This document shows, piece by piece, positions 34,546-43,971 of a DNA stretch of 64,000 nucleotides. Source of the stretch: Chloroflexota bacterium. GTDB taxonomy: Bacteria; Chloroflexota; Anaerolineae; UBA4142. How positions within the stretch are numbered: the stretch's first letter is position 1; each line of letters begins with the position of its first letter. The translations under genes and the position numbers were made by a program. The notes under the pieces were generated by a model. That model was not told where the DNA came from. It did no database searches and saw nothing but the letters and a program-made list of their open reading frames with translations. The stretch is from NCBI GenBank assembly GCA_016215025.1, contig JACRMI010000076.1, forward strand, positions 62,001 to 126,000, in the 5' to 3' direction.

Positions 34546-36108
34546 TCGCTCGTAAATCTTCTTGTTCTGCTTGTAGACATTCACAAACTCGGCAAACAGT
34601 TGGTCATACAATTTTCGATTTTCGGGATTGGGTTGGTACTCGTGCTGAATTTTCACTTTGCGGCTCACGTCGTCGAACGTGGTGCAGCCCAGCCCGACCG
34701 AAGCGATGAGCGCCGCGCCGCGCGCATTGGCAAGCACCGGGTTTTCGACTTGGCGAATTGTGCGATTCAGTACGTCGGCGTGAATCTGACACCAGAGATT
34801 GGAATTCGCACCGCCGCCCACGATGTTGATCGGGTTGATCGATTTGCCGCAGAATTTCTCCACGGGAGCTAGGAGCCAGCGCGAGTTGAACGCGACGCCT
34901 TCCATCACCGCGCGAACCATGTCGGCTCGTGTGTTGTGCAGCGACAAGTTTAGGAATCCTGCACGAATCCAAGCATCATCTACCGGCGTTCGCTCGCCGA
35001 AAAGCCAGGGCGTGTACATGACGCCATGACTGCCCGCCGGAGTTTGCTCTGCAACTTGGTTCAACGCGTCAAAGAAATTCTCCGGGGATTTAGTCGAAGC
35101 GAGTGCGTCGTTCGGAAATAGGATGTTGTCGCGCAGCCACGTCAGATTGCCGCCTGCCATCTCTTGCGTCGCGATGAGCAGGTATCGATCAGGAATCGCG
35201 CACGGAACCGATGCCATCGAACTAAACAAATCGGTTTTCTTGAACGGCACATGGACCGCCACCCACGACGACGTGCCGATGTACAAATGCGCGGAAAAAT
35301 TATCGACTGCGCCGGAGCCGACGCCTGCGGCCGGAATATCGAACGCGCCGGCGACGACTTGCACATCGCGTCGCAATCCCAGTTCGTCGGCGACGTTTGG
35401 CAGAATCGGACCGAGCACATCGATGGAGCGCACAATGTCTGGAAATTTTTCGCGCTCGATGGTTGACCATTGCAGCAGTTCATCGTCGTACTTGATTTGA
35501 CCGGGATTGCGATTATCGGTCACCCAGCGCGAGACAACTGCATCGGACGTGGTGACGAATTTGCCGGTGAGACGAAAATCGATGTAATCGACACAGTCGA
35601 GAAATTTGTAGGTATTGCGATAAATGTCGGGATGTTTATGTTTGACGAAGAGCGCGTGCGCAAACGAGTCCTTGCCGGAAAGAAACGGCACGCCGCCGGT
35701 GCGGGCGATCCACTTTGAAAGTTTCGATGCCGAATAACCCGCGACCGGTCCACCGGCGATTTGGTGCGTGTACTCTGCGCCGCGCGTGTCGAGCCAAGTG
35801 ATGGCGCGCATCAAGCAATTGCCCTCACGATCCACCGGCAGCGTGCCCGCGCCGGGTGTGCTCGCGCATACGGCGATGATTTTTTTGCGCGACGCGGGCG
35901 ATTTCGCGAGTAAGCGTTTCGATGCGGCGATAATCGCATTCCACCCGTCTTGCGCGTCTTGCTCTGCGCCGCCGTTTTCTAAAAGATAAAGTGGGATCGT
36001 TTCGCTTTCCCAGCCGAACGCTTCGCCGTAAATCGAAAACAGTCCGACCTTGGCGCTGGATGTTCCTAGATCGATGGCAAGGACGTACTGGTCTGATGAT
36101 TTCGTCAT
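34528..36108 (-). CDS. FGGY-family carbohydrate kinase
   Basis: The 526-residue protein has the ATPase-fold phosphate loop VLAIDLGTSSAKVGLFS, WLDTRGAEYT, a central HLYIGTSSWVAVHV and late GEGVAFNSRWLL-like/NIVGGGANSNLWCQI. The family phosphorylates xylulose, gluconate, glycerol and related sugars; the substrate here is unknown. It overlaps the MFS gene by 4 bp, so the transporter may import its substrate. The C-terminal RKT and stop are encoded by a heptamer array. Confidence 0.9.
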   Translation of the reverse strand: MTKSSDQYVLAIDLGTSSAKVGLFSIYGEAFGWESETIPLYLLENGGAEQDAQDGWNAIIAASKRLLAKSPASRKKIIAVCASTPGAGTLPVDREGNCLMRAITWLDTRGAEYTHQIAGGPVAGYSASKLSKWIARTGGVPFLSGKDSFAHALFVKHKHPDIYRNTYKFLDCVDYIDFRLTGKFVTTSDAVVSRWVTDNRNPGQIKYDDELLQWSTIEREKFPDIVRSIDVLGPILPNVADELGLRRDVQVVAGAFDIPAAGVGSGAVDNFSAHLYIGTSSWVAVHVPFKKTDLFSSMASVPCAIPDRYLLIATQEMAGGNLTWLRDNILFPNDALASTKSPENFFDALNQVAEQTPAGSHGVMYTPWLFGERTPVDDAWIRAGFLNLSLHNTRADMVRAVMEGVAFNSRWLLAPVEKFCGKSINPINIVGGGANSNLWCQIHADVLNRTIRQVENPVLANARGAALIASVGLGCTTFDDVSRKVKIQHEYQPNPENRKLYDQLFAEFVNVYKQNKKIYERLNRKT

Positions 36109-37352
36109 TTCGCACTCACTTGATCGACTTGCAATTCGGTTTTGTTTTTCATCATCGGCGATTCATGCGCCAGCGCAATCAATCCGGCACTGATCGCCAA
36201 AAGTATGATGAGCGCAAACATTGATGGCGTGAACGAGCCGAGTGTGTCGTTGAGCCACCCCATCGCAAAAATAAAGACAACAGAGATTTGCATTGCAAGA
36301 ACGAATAAACCATTCGACGTGCCTTCGGGTGTAGGATACGTGATTTCTGCGCCGAGTTGATAAATCACCGGCGCGATGCCGATCATGAAAAATCCCAGGA
36401 CGAAAAAGGCGATCAGCAAGACGGTGTAATCGTTGCTCAGGGTGATCGCGGCAAGCCCAGGAATCGCGGCGATCAAACCGATCAGCAAAATCGGTTTGCG
36501 CCTACGCAGCTTGTCCGAGATCGGCGGGAAAATAATCGCGCCAACGATTGCGCCGATCAGCATCAATCCACCCAGCGTGCCTGCATCGGCAGGCGCGTAA
36601 CCTTTGGGACTCACGATGCTTTCGACCCAGGTTTCCAATCCGTTAAAGATGCCGCCCGCCAAAAAGAAAACGATGGCGAGGTAATAAAAATCGGGCAAGC
36701 GCAAAATTTGGCGGAGACCATCGAGCACGAGCGCGCGTTGTTCTTGACCGGGCGGACTCGCCGGAGTGGGTGGATTTTCGCGCGCGAAAACGATAAATAC
36801 GATTGCCGAAATGGCGGCGAAGATACCGTAGATCAATTGCATCCTCGCCATGCCGACCGAATCGAGTAGAAATGGCGTCAGCATTTGTCCAACCACGACG
36901 CCGAGAAACGATGCAACTTGGGCAAGTCCAATCGCCGTGGCGCGTTCTTCCAACGCGAACCATTTCGCCGCAACTTTGGTGAACGCATTCAAAATGAATG
37001 GCTGCGCGACGGCAATGCCAATCGTAAAGATTAGCGTCATCGTAAAGTTCGACGTGTAGATGCCGCGCAACATGCCGAACACGCCGAGAATCACTGCGCC
37101 GAATCCGACAGCGCGATGGAAACCAAAGGTGTCGATTGCCCACGATGCGGGGATGGCGACGGGGATAAACACGATCATGAACGCCATCGCGAGGAGACCG
37201 ATTTCGAGTTCGCCGACGCCGTAGAATTTGGCGGCGGGACCCGTGATCGGCGCAAAACAAATCCAGAGGATTTGGATCGTGAGATTGATGAACATGAACA
37301 CTGCTAACACGACCCAGCGATAGCCGTACACCTTCACGTTCGATGCTGCCAT
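36105..37352 (-). CDS. MFS transporter (FLVCR-like)
   Basis: The protein has 415 residues from ATG 37352, eight bases after AGGAGG. About 12 hydrophobic helices are visible, with the MFS loop ISDKLRRRKPILLIG between helices 6 and 8. The N-terminal part (YGYRWVVLAVFMFINLTIQI, FYGVGELEIGLLAMAFM) recalls FLVCR-type carriers. The substrate is unknown; coupling to the sugar kinase suggests a carbohydrate or polyol, although FLVCR relatives carry haem, choline and similar compounds. Confidence 0.87.
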   Translation of the reverse strand: MAASNVKVYGYRWVVLAVFMFINLTIQILWICFAPITGPAAKFYGVGELEIGLLAMAFMIVFIPVAIPASWAIDTFGFHRAVGFGAVILGVFGMLRGIYTSNFTMTLIFTIGIAVAQPFILNAFTKVAAKWFALEERATAIGLAQVASFLGVVVGQMLTPFLLDSVGMARMQLIYGIFAAISAIVFIVFARENPPTPASPPGQEQRALVLDGLRQILRLPDFYYLAIVFFLAGGIFNGLETWVESIVSPKGYAPADAGTLGGLMLIGAIVGAIIFPPISDKLRRRKPILLIGLIAAIPGLAAITLSNDYTVLLIAFFVLGFFMIGIAPVIYQLGAEITYPTPEGTSNGLFVLAMQISVVFIFAMGWLNDTLGSFTPSMFALIILLAISAGLIALAHESPMMKNKTELQVDQVSAK

Positions 37353-37427
37353 AGCGCGAACCTCCTGGTGAGTTGTGCCGATTTTACCGCCGCTTGGAAT
37401 GGAATGCAAATAGATGCTGTTTCAATA

Positions 37428-37456
37428 TTGACTTTACGAAAATTGCCTTGTATATT
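37428..37456 (+). promoter_or_regulatory. Promoter of the lipoprotein gene
   Basis: TTGACT (37428-37433), a 17-bp spacer and TATATT (37451-37456). Confidence 0.7.
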
Positions 37457-37505
37457 TTAGTTACAACATCGAGCGGAGAGTCCCGCCAAAAATGTGGAGG
37501 CGAAA

Positions 37506-38243
37506 ATGCGAGCCACTTGTCTAGTTGCGATTATCCTGGCTTTGGTCGTCACGGGTTGTGAATTGCCGCCCGAGTACTTGCCTCCCACGGCTGTCGCCGA
37601 AACGGTTCAGGCGGCAGTGGCCACGGCGCAAGCAGCGCTGCGCACACCTAGCATAACGCCAACGTGGACGCCCATCATCGTTCCGACGGCGACGAATCTA
37701 CCCACGCAAACACCTCGCCCCAGTGCAACCGCGACGCCAACCATTGCGACTGCAACCAATACGCCGACTATCGTGGTCGGAACATTCACGCCGACGCGTA
37801 CGCCGACAGCCACTCCTTCCTTGACGCCAACCATTGGTCCAACCAGTGTTCCGCTGCCGCCGAATCTCAACACGACTGTCATGGGTTGCGATCTGGGATT
37901 TGATCTCGCGCATGGACTAGGCGAAGTCACGAACGCATACGTGCGCGTGCGCAACACCGGCGGAATTGAATTGACGAATGTGTGCGTGATTCTCAACGCC
38001 AGTAACGAAGGCAAAGCCCATCCCGACAAGAGTCGCTGCTTTGCTTCGTTAAAAGTGAATTACGAAGTGACGACCAAACTCACCGTGGACACGACGTCTG
38101 GGACTGTGACTTCGCTCGACGTTGCGGTGACGACGAACCAGGGCTTGACGAGTAACACTCCAGGCGCGAACTGTCGCGCGCCGGACCGAGCTACGCTCGA
38201 CAAGATCACTCCGGTCCTGAATACGCCGCAGCCGATACAGTGA
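37506..38243 (+). CDS. Threonine/proline-rich lipoprotein of unknown function
   Basis: The protein has 245 residues from ATG 37506 (GGAGG five bases upstream). A signal peptide ends in the lipobox LVVTGC. A 90-residue Thr/Pro/Ala-rich stalk (TPTATPTIATATNTPT) follows, then a compact C-terminal domain with NLNTTVMGCDLGFDLAHGLG and TNVCVILNAS, rich in cysteines that could form disulfides. It is probably anchored at the outer face of the membrane. I do not recognise the C-terminal domain; it may be a beta-sandwich. Confidence 0.8.
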   Translation: MRATCLVAIILALVVTGCELPPEYLPPTAVAETVQAAVATAQAALRTPSITPTWTPIIVPTATNLPTQTPRPSATATPTIATATNTPTIVVGTFTPTRTPTATPSLTPTIGPTSVPLPPNLNTTVMGCDLGFDLAHGLGEVTNAYVRVRNTGGIELTNVCVILNASNEGKAHPDKSRCFASLKVNYEVTTKLTVDTTSGTVTSLDVAVTTNQGLTSNTPGANCRAPDRATLDKITPVLNTPQPIQ

Positions 38244-38250
38244 GTCAAGT

Positions 38251-38358
38251 CAGGCGAATGAATTCGCGGCAACAAAATCACAAAGCCGACCTCCGTCGGC
38301 TAGAATCCGCGTAGGCGGATTTCGTGAGCTGGTTGATGCGACTTTAGTCGCCCGTTCC
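38251..38358. repeat. Multi-hairpin intergenic repeat
   Basis: It contains a chain of small hairpins: GCGAATGAATTCGC, AGCCGAC/GTCGGCT, ATCCGC/GCGGAT and GCGACTTTAGTCGC. Repeats of this build are known from Chloroflexota and other bacteria. There is no coding potential. Confidence 0.75.
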
Positions 38359-38366
38359 AACCCCCG

Positions 38367-38409
38367 TTGAATTCCCTCCCAATCTGCGCTAAGATATTTA
38401 GCGCAGATT
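38367..38409 (+). promoter_or_regulatory. Promoter with overlapping palindromic operator before the fumarase-family gene
   Basis: TTGAAT (38367-38372), a 17-bp spacer and TAAGAT (38390-38395) form a promoter. A perfect inverted repeat, AATCTGCGCTAA with TTAGCGCAGATT (38381-38392 and 38398-38409), covers the -10 box. It could be a repressor site; with the T-run behind it, it could alternatively be a terminator of upstream transcripts. Confidence 0.65.
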
Positions 38410-38441
38410 GTTTTTACTCGCGTTTTCTCTTTGGAGGCAAT

Positions 38442-39854
38442 ATGGAATATCGAATCGAAAAAGATTCATTGGGGCAGGTCAAGGTTCCGGCGAATGCATT
38501 GTGGGGCGCACAGACCCAGCGCGCGATAGAAAATTTTCCGATCAGCGGATTGAAGCAGTATCGCGCGTTCGTTTGGTCGATGGCGGTTATCAAGCGCGCT
38601 GCCGCCGAGGTCAATCGCGACCTAGGATTGCTGGATGCAAAACTCACGGACGCGATCGTGCAGAGCGCGCAAGAAGTCATCGACAATAAATGGGAAGCAC
38701 AATTCGTCGTCGATCCGATTCAAGCGGGCGCGGGCACATCGCACAACATGAACGTCAACGAAGTGATTGCCAATCGCGCAAATCAAATCCTGGGTTATCC
38801 AATCGACGATGCTAAAAAACCGGTAAACCCAAACGATCATGTGAACATGGCACAATCGACGAACGATACGATTCCGACGGCGATTCGGCTCGGCTGTCTG
38901 TGGCGCTTGGATGGACTGTTGCGTGCGTTGGATTCACTCGCCGATGCGCTCGACGACAAGGCGCGTGTGTTCGACGACATCGTCAAATCGGGGCGGACGC
39001 ATTTACAGGATGCGGTGCCGGTGCGAATGGGACAAGAATTTGGCGCGTACGCGCAAGCGGTGCGAAATGATCGCGAGCGAATTGCGACCGCCGGTGATCG
39101 CTTGCGTCGCCTGGGCATTGGCGGTACGGCGACCGGCACCGGCTTGAACGCGCATCCCGAATATCACCAACGGATGATAAAACGGATAAACGAATTAACA
39201 AATTTGAATGTTCGCAGTTCAGGAAATTTATTCGAATCGATGCAATCGCTTGCCGATGCGGCGGATTTTTCCGCGGCGATGAACACGTTGGCAATTACAC
39301 TCACGCGCATCGCGAACGATTTTCGTTTGCTCGCGTCTGGCCCGACGACGGGGCTAGCTGAAATTCTTTTGCCCGCCGTTCAACCTGGGTCGTCGATCAT
39401 GCCGGGCAAGGTGAATCCGGTGCTGCCAGAAATGTTGAACATGGCGTGCTATCAAGTCATGGGGAATCATCAGACCATCGCGCTGGCGGCTGCCGCAGGT
39501 CAACTCGAACTCAACGTGATGATGCCCATCATCGCCTACAATCTTTTTCAAACGATGGACATTCTCATCAATGCGGTCAATGCCTTTACGACGAAATGCG
39601 TCGTCGGGATCGAAGCGAATCGCGAACGCGCAGAAGAATGGCTGGCGAAATCGACGGTGCTGGTGACGGCGCTCAATCCGGTGATCGGTTATCTTAAGGC
39701 GGCGGAAGTGTCCAAAGAGGCGATGGCGCGCAATGTGTCGATTCGCCAAGTGGTTTTGGAAAAAGGGCTATTGAGCGAGGACCAACTCGATAAAATTCTC
39801 GACGTGCGCGCGATGACGGAAGGTGGCATCAAGGGTGTTGGCGGTAGCGGGTAA
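38442..39854 (+). CDS. Class II fumarase / aspartate ammonia-lyase family protein
   Basis: The protein has 470 residues from ATG 38442 (GGAGG four bases upstream). It has the superfamily motifs WGAQTQRAIENFPISG, AGTSHNMNVNEVIANRA and the active-site loop GSSIMPGKVNPVLPEM. These enzymes add or remove water (fumarate/malate) or ammonia (aspartate) at fumarate. WGAQTQR and NMNVNEVIANRA favour fumarase, while parts of the C-terminal half (AAAAGQLELNVMMP) look aspartase-like, so the substrate is not settled. It is convergent with the CHAT gene. Confidence 0.88.
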   Translation: MEYRIEKDSLGQVKVPANALWGAQTQRAIENFPISGLKQYRAFVWSMAVIKRAAAEVNRDLGLLDAKLTDAIVQSAQEVIDNKWEAQFVVDPIQAGAGTSHNMNVNEVIANRANQILGYPIDDAKKPVNPNDHVNMAQSTNDTIPTAIRLGCLWRLDGLLRALDSLADALDDKARVFDDIVKSGRTHLQDAVPVRMGQEFGAYAQAVRNDRERIATAGDRLRRLGIGGTATGTGLNAHPEYHQRMIKRINELTNLNVRSSGNLFESMQSLADAADFSAAMNTLAITLTRIANDFRLLASGPTTGLAEILLPAVQPGSSIMPGKVNPVLPEMLNMACYQVMGNHQTIALAAAAGQLELNVMMPIIAYNLFQTMDILINAVNAFTTKCVVGIEANRERAEEWLAKSTVLVTALNPVIGYLKAAEVSKEAMARNVSIRQVVLEKGLLSEDQLDKILDVRAMTEGGIKGVGGSG

Positions 39855-39871
39855 ACATCGAAAAGATTTTT

Positions 39872-39963
39872 GGACGCGGACTGACTGTGGCGAAGTGCGC
39901 CACAGCCACGCGGACAAACGCAGATTTTTATCCGTGTTCGTCTGCGTTTGTCCGCGTCCAATT
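39872..39963. terminator. Double hairpin between convergent genes
   Basis: GTGGCG/CGCCAC forms a small hairpin inside; GCGGACAAACGCAGA pairs with TCTGCGTTTGTCCGC. It is placed to stop both the fumarase-family and CHAT transcripts. Confidence 0.75.
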
Positions 39964-39974
39964 GCTTGTTTGTG

Positions 39975-42900
39975 TTAGGGTCTGCCGATCAACACGAACG
40001 CTGCCCACTCGAACGGCGGTCGCCCTGCTCGAATCATTTCGCATTGCGCGAGTCGCAACGCCTCCGCTAATTTTTTCCCCGCCGCGCCATGCCGATAAAA
40101 TCGTCCGATCATTTCTGATGTGGCATTGTCTTCCACCGACCACAATGTTGCGATCAGCGCCTGCGCGCCAGCATAGAAAAACGCGCGCGCCAAGCCGATG
40201 AGTTCGTCGCCGGTGCCGCCAGTGCCGAGCGCGGTTTGGCAAGCCGAAAGCGTCACCACGCGCGCGTTGAGCCGCAGTTCAAAAAGATCGGCGACCGTCA
40301 GCGCTTCATCGGACAAGACAATCCGCGATTGATGTGGCGCGGCCTGATCGAGAATGGCATGCGTCGCAAAGTGCAGCGCATCGAATTGGCGCAATGCACC
40401 GGAAGCATTTAGCTCGAATAACTTTTTGCGCGTGGCTGCTTCGCGCCACCTATATTCGCCGCGTCCGTCGAATGCTTGACGGATGGCGGCGAGTTCATTT
40501 TCTGCGGATGGCAGCGCGCGCAAGGATGAATCGGAAAACTGATCGAGACCGAGCGCGAGCGGATTTGTGATGCAATCGTTAGCGTTCGCTTTCAGCAAGA
40601 GATGCATTGCTTGCAAGCTAGGCGCGTAGACGATGGTGTATCGTTCTGCTAAATACGTCGCGCCATCCTGCAATGCCTGAAACGGCAGCGCATGAAGCGA
40701 GCCATGCGGCGCGAGGATGAGGCTCGAGGCAGTGATGTCGCGCGGAACGAGCAAGCGATAAAGATGTTGCAAGTGATTGGCTGACGATGGCGCCGGTTGC
40801 CCGTGTAAGGTTCCGCGATAGATGAGTTCGCGCAAGTCCGATTCGGATGAAACGCATTTCGCTAAAACGGTTTGGTCGTACGCCGATAATGTCTTGGTTT
40901 CGATCTTCAAGCGATCCGGAGTGACCGTCGCAATTGTCAGCGTGTCGCCGGTGAAATAATAATCGAGCGCGCACCAATCGGATTGCAAATGTGCGTTGGC
41001 GGATTGGCGAAAAGCATCCAGCGAAAACGCGCCGGGAATCGAAACGCCTGCCAGTCCACTAGCGGACAGTCGCAGTTGAGTCACCACCGATTCGTAGGCT
41101 TTAGAGACAGCGTCAAGTTCTTGCAGTGCAGCAGCAGAGACCGAGGTGAGTTCCGCTTCACCGCGCAAGGGTTCGCCGGTTTCATGCGTTGCTTGGACCA
41201 CCATCTTTCGGCGCAGTGCGCCGATTTGGTAGCGCAGAGTTTTCTCGCGCGCGATCAAATCGGCGACGTAAGGGTCGGTGTGGTCAGGTGGCATAACCCA
41301 GCCACGGTTTTCCAATCGATTGAGAAATGTCCGCGCCTTGCTGGCTTCGATCACTTGCAAAGCTGCGTCGTCTTGCTGGAGCCTTTGCGCGAGTCTAAGC
41401 GCGTCGGTATAGACCGATTGCCGGTCGGCGAAGAAATCATTGGAGAATTGTTCGGCGATGAGCGCGGTTCGCACCTGAGCAATCGTGCGCATCGCGTCAA
41501 GTGCGTGTTCGAGCGCAATCGTTTCTTTGCCTTGTGTCGAGGCGCAGCGACTCAAGCCGTACGCTGCGCGCCACGCTTGGTCGGGAAAACTTGCTTTGAG
41601 GATTTTTTGCGCGGGGGCGAAATATTTGCGCGCTAGTTTCCACTCCTGCCATTGCAAATGAAATTCGCCTTGTGTGAGATCGCACAGCGCGGCGTCCACG
41701 ATTTGCGCTTGGCGCAGAAAAGTTACGCGGCTAGAGGCAATCAACGCGAGCGCGCGTTCGCGTTCGTTGGCGTGCGCCGCGACCTGGCTCGCTAGCCGAT
41801 CACAAACCGCGGTGAGCGAATCGAAATTTTCGTTCACGCTAATCTCGTGCGCTTCTTGTAGATAAACGTCGACGGATTGCCATTCACTCCGCGCGATCAA
41901 GACCTGAATCAATTCCACGTCCGCTTGAGCGAGAAAAAGCGTCAGATTTTTTTCGCTGAAAACCGCGCGAGCTTGGCGCAGACATTCAAGCGCCTGCATC
42001 GTCTGTCCCAATTGAAGATAGGTTGCCGCCAGATTCATTTGGCTTTGCACCACTAGCGTGTCGCGATTTCTCTCGCGGAATATTTCTTGAGCGCGCAGAT
42101 GAAGATCAATGGCGCGACTGTAGCGTCCTTGTTTATCATGCACGAGCGCGAGGTTCTCGCTGATGATGCCCACGCGGGCACGACGGTTCTGCGCTTGTGC
42201 AAACTCCAGGCATTCCTCGTAAAGGGGCAACGCTTCGTCATAACGATTGAGATCATAAAGCGTGTTTGCCAAATTGATCGAACATGCCACGACTTCGCCA
42301 GAAACCCCGTGCGCCAGAAAAGAGTCGCGCCCGCGACTCAAAGCGGACACCGAGTCTTCAAACTGGCTGAGGCGACGATAGTTGATGCCCAACTCTATGT
42401 CGCAGTTTGCGGCGAACGCGAGCGCGTCCAGGTCGATAAAGCATTTGCGCGCTTGGAGCAACACTTGATTTGAATTAGCAAAGCGCCCAAGTTTTTCCAA
42501 GGTCAGTCCCCAAAGGAATTTACACTGGGCTATGTCTAGCGGTGCATTTGCCGACATAAAAATGTTACGAACGCGATCCAATGAATCTTGGTCAATCTGC
42601 TCTGTCAATAATTTTGTGTGGATGATGTCGTACTCAACGCGAGCTGAGTCAAGCGTTGCGCCAAGCGACCCGTAGGTCGCTACCGCTTGCTGCAAAAGCG
42701 CAATCGTTTGCGGATATTCGCCGTGGTCACGCAGCACACGGGCTTGAATCCAATCGCAACGAGCGCACAAAGCCGGAGACGGATTTTGGGCACGGACACG
42801 CTCGATCAATTGAGGTATGTCGTCGAGTTGAGCGAGATAAATTTTCGCCCATGTCGCTTCGCAAATGCTTGTCGCCCACAATTCGATTTTGTCGTCGGGA

Positions 42901-43097
42901 TCGTAATGCGAGAGGGCAAGTTCGGCGTGCGACAATGCTTCGCGATAATGTCCCAATCGATTCGAGATAATGGCGAGAGCGAGCGCAGTTTCCGCTTGCG
43001 CGGGTCGATCCTGCGCAGCACAGGCTTGCTCGTGCGCGGATCGGGCGAGCGTGCGGGCTTGGCGTGGTGATGAATCGAGGTAAGCAAGAGGTGTCAT
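39975..43097 (-). CDS. TPR-CHAT caspase-like protein
   Basis: The protein has 1040 residues from ATG 43097, overlapping the upstream stop (ATGA). Residues about 30-560 are tetratricopeptide-type helical repeats (YREALSHAELALSHYDP, YSRAIDLHLRAQEIFRERN). A helical linker follows. The CHAT protease domain (about 760-1040) has the His-Cys dyad HFATHAI (His913) and LSACQTALG (Cys953). CHAT domains are caspase-family peptidases; with TPRs they act as regulated proteases in some signalling and defence systems. It is the last gene of a sigma / zinc-finger / CHAT cassette. The target is unknown. Confidence 0.9.
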   Translation of the reverse strand: MTPLAYLDSSPRQARTLARSAHEQACAAQDRPAQAETALALAIISNRLGHYREALSHAELALSHYDPDDKIELWATSICEATWAKIYLAQLDDIPQLIERVRAQNPSPALCARCDWIQARVLRDHGEYPQTIALLQQAVATYGSLGATLDSARVEYDIIHTKLLTEQIDQDSLDRVRNIFMSANAPLDIAQCKFLWGLTLEKLGRFANSNQVLLQARKCFIDLDALAFAANCDIELGINYRRLSQFEDSVSALSRGRDSFLAHGVSGEVVACSINLANTLYDLNRYDEALPLYEECLEFAQAQNRRARVGIISENLALVHDKQGRYSRAIDLHLRAQEIFRERNRDTLVVQSQMNLAATYLQLGQTMQALECLRQARAVFSEKNLTLFLAQADVELIQVLIARSEWQSVDVYLQEAHEISVNENFDSLTAVCDRLASQVAAHANERERALALIASSRVTFLRQAQIVDAALCDLTQGEFHLQWQEWKLARKYFAPAQKILKASFPDQAWRAAYGLSRCASTQGKETIALEHALDAMRTIAQVRTALIAEQFSNDFFADRQSVYTDALRLAQRLQQDDAALQVIEASKARTFLNRLENRGWVMPPDHTDPYVADLIAREKTLRYQIGALRRKMVVQATHETGEPLRGEAELTSVSAAALQELDAVSKAYESVVTQLRLSASGLAGVSIPGAFSLDAFRQSANAHLQSDWCALDYYFTGDTLTIATVTPDRLKIETKTLSAYDQTVLAKCVSSESDLRELIYRGTLHGQPAPSSANHLQHLYRLLVPRDITASSLILAPHGSLHALPFQALQDGATYLAERYTIVYAPSLQAMHLLLKANANDCITNPLALGLDQFSDSSLRALPSAENELAAIRQAFDGRGEYRWREAATRKKLFELNASGALRQFDALHFATHAILDQAAPHQSRIVLSDEALTVADLFELRLNARVVTLSACQTALGTGGTGDELIGLARAFFYAGAQALIATLWSVEDNATSEMIGRFYRHGAAGKKLAEALRLAQCEMIRAGRPPFEWAAFVLIGRP

Positions 43098-43909
43098 CGC
43101 TCGGATGAAGATTCGGCTTGAAATTCGGCTTGAAATTCGGCTTCGAACTCTACCCGCAGGTCGCGCAGAGTTTCCAAATCGGTAATAGGGATGGCGGTAA
43201 TAAGACATTTGCCATTTTGTAAACGACTCGAATAGCAGTGTTCATTCCAAATGAGGGTGACGCGCAGCGGTTCGAGTGGTGATACGGAAGAGACCGCAGA
43301 GATTTCAAGGTCAACCGTATTTTGATGTTCGGGGTGATAGAGCCATACGTCGATGGCAATTTCTTGGTGGTCAAATGTGATGGTATCGGAAAGGAGCAAA
43401 GATTTTTGTGCGGGCAGTGCATCGCCGCGGAGGACGAGCGATGAGGGTGACGCGATGGCACGGGAGAGATGCGGGGCTTGGATGATAAAGCCAAACTGGA
43501 GCGGCGCGCCGCCCACGCGTGAGCGCATCTGCTTCGACCACAACGCGTTTGGCGGCATTGGCGCGAGAAAAGGCAAGGTTAGGTTAGTGGGGATATTTTG
43601 GGAAGAATCTATTGGGCTAGTCATGGCTGTATGTAAGGATTGACAGCGTTCACAAGTTTGCAGATGTTTCCAAGCAGTAGGATAAATTTTCTGGACAGCT
43701 TCATGGCGTAGTTCACTATCGATATAAAATTCCAATACCTCTTCAAACTGGTCATGCGATAAAGATTTAGATCGCGTTTTACTGCGCGATTCAACAATCG
43801 CTTGCCTCAGGCGGACAAGTTGCGGACCTATTTTTTTAGAATGACCAAGATATTTTTTTGCAGTATTGGACTTTGGTGGCGAGTGTATGGGTTTGGTATT
43901 TTTTCTCAT
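43094..43909 (-). CDS. Zinc-finger (anti-sigma-like) protein of the CHAT cassette
   Basis: The 271-residue protein has an N-terminal basic region and then AWKHLQTCERCQSLHTAM (about 83-97), an HxxxCxxC pattern like the zf-HC2 domain of anti-sigma factors. No membrane segment is visible. The C-terminal half is beta-rich (LVLRGDALPAQKSLLLSDTI), and the tail EFEAEFQAEFQAE comes from a 12-bp tandem repeat. It lies between a sigma factor and a TPR-CHAT gene, overlapping the latter. A role in holding the sigma factor or linking it to CHAT is inferred. Confidence 0.7.
   Translation of the reverse strand: MRKNTKPIHSPPKSNTAKKYLGHSKKIGPQLVRLRQAIVESRSKTRSKSLSHDQFEEVLEFYIDSELRHEAVQKIYPTAWKHLQTCERCQSLHTAMTSPIDSSQNIPTNLTLPFLAPMPPNALWSKQMRSRVGGAPLQFGFIIQAPHLSRAIASPSSLVLRGDALPAQKSLLLSDTITFDHQEIAIDVWLYHPEHQNTVDLEISAVSSVSPLEPLRVTLIWNEHCYSSRLQNGKCLITAIPITDLETLRDLRVEFEAEFQAEFQAESSSER
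43108..43150. repeat. 12-bp tandem units at the 3' end of the zinc-finger gene
   Basis: ATTCGGCTTGAA-type units repeat about three times and encode the AEFQ-like C-terminal tail on the minus strand. Confidence 0.8.
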
Positions 43910-43923
43910 CGCTGGATTCTCGG

Positions 43924-43952
43924 TGGGGCAAATTTCAAATTTGCCCCTACTT
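43924..43952. repeat. Hairpin repeat between the sigma and zinc-finger genes
   Basis: GTGGGGCAAATTT pairs with AAATTTGCCCC before CTAC. It is of the same GTAG...CTAC type as other hairpins here and lies in the 62-bp gap. Confidence 0.7.
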
Positions 43953-43971
43953 TTAGAATGGAATTTCCCTC

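Noticed and set aside
38251..38358. Multi-hairpin stretch as a tRNA or small RNA gene
   Set aside because: It is a chain of independent short hairpins without a cloverleaf, promoter or terminator.
40983..41636. Plus-strand frame opposite the CHAT gene
   Set aside because: It has no domain features and lies entirely over the TPR-CHAT coding region.
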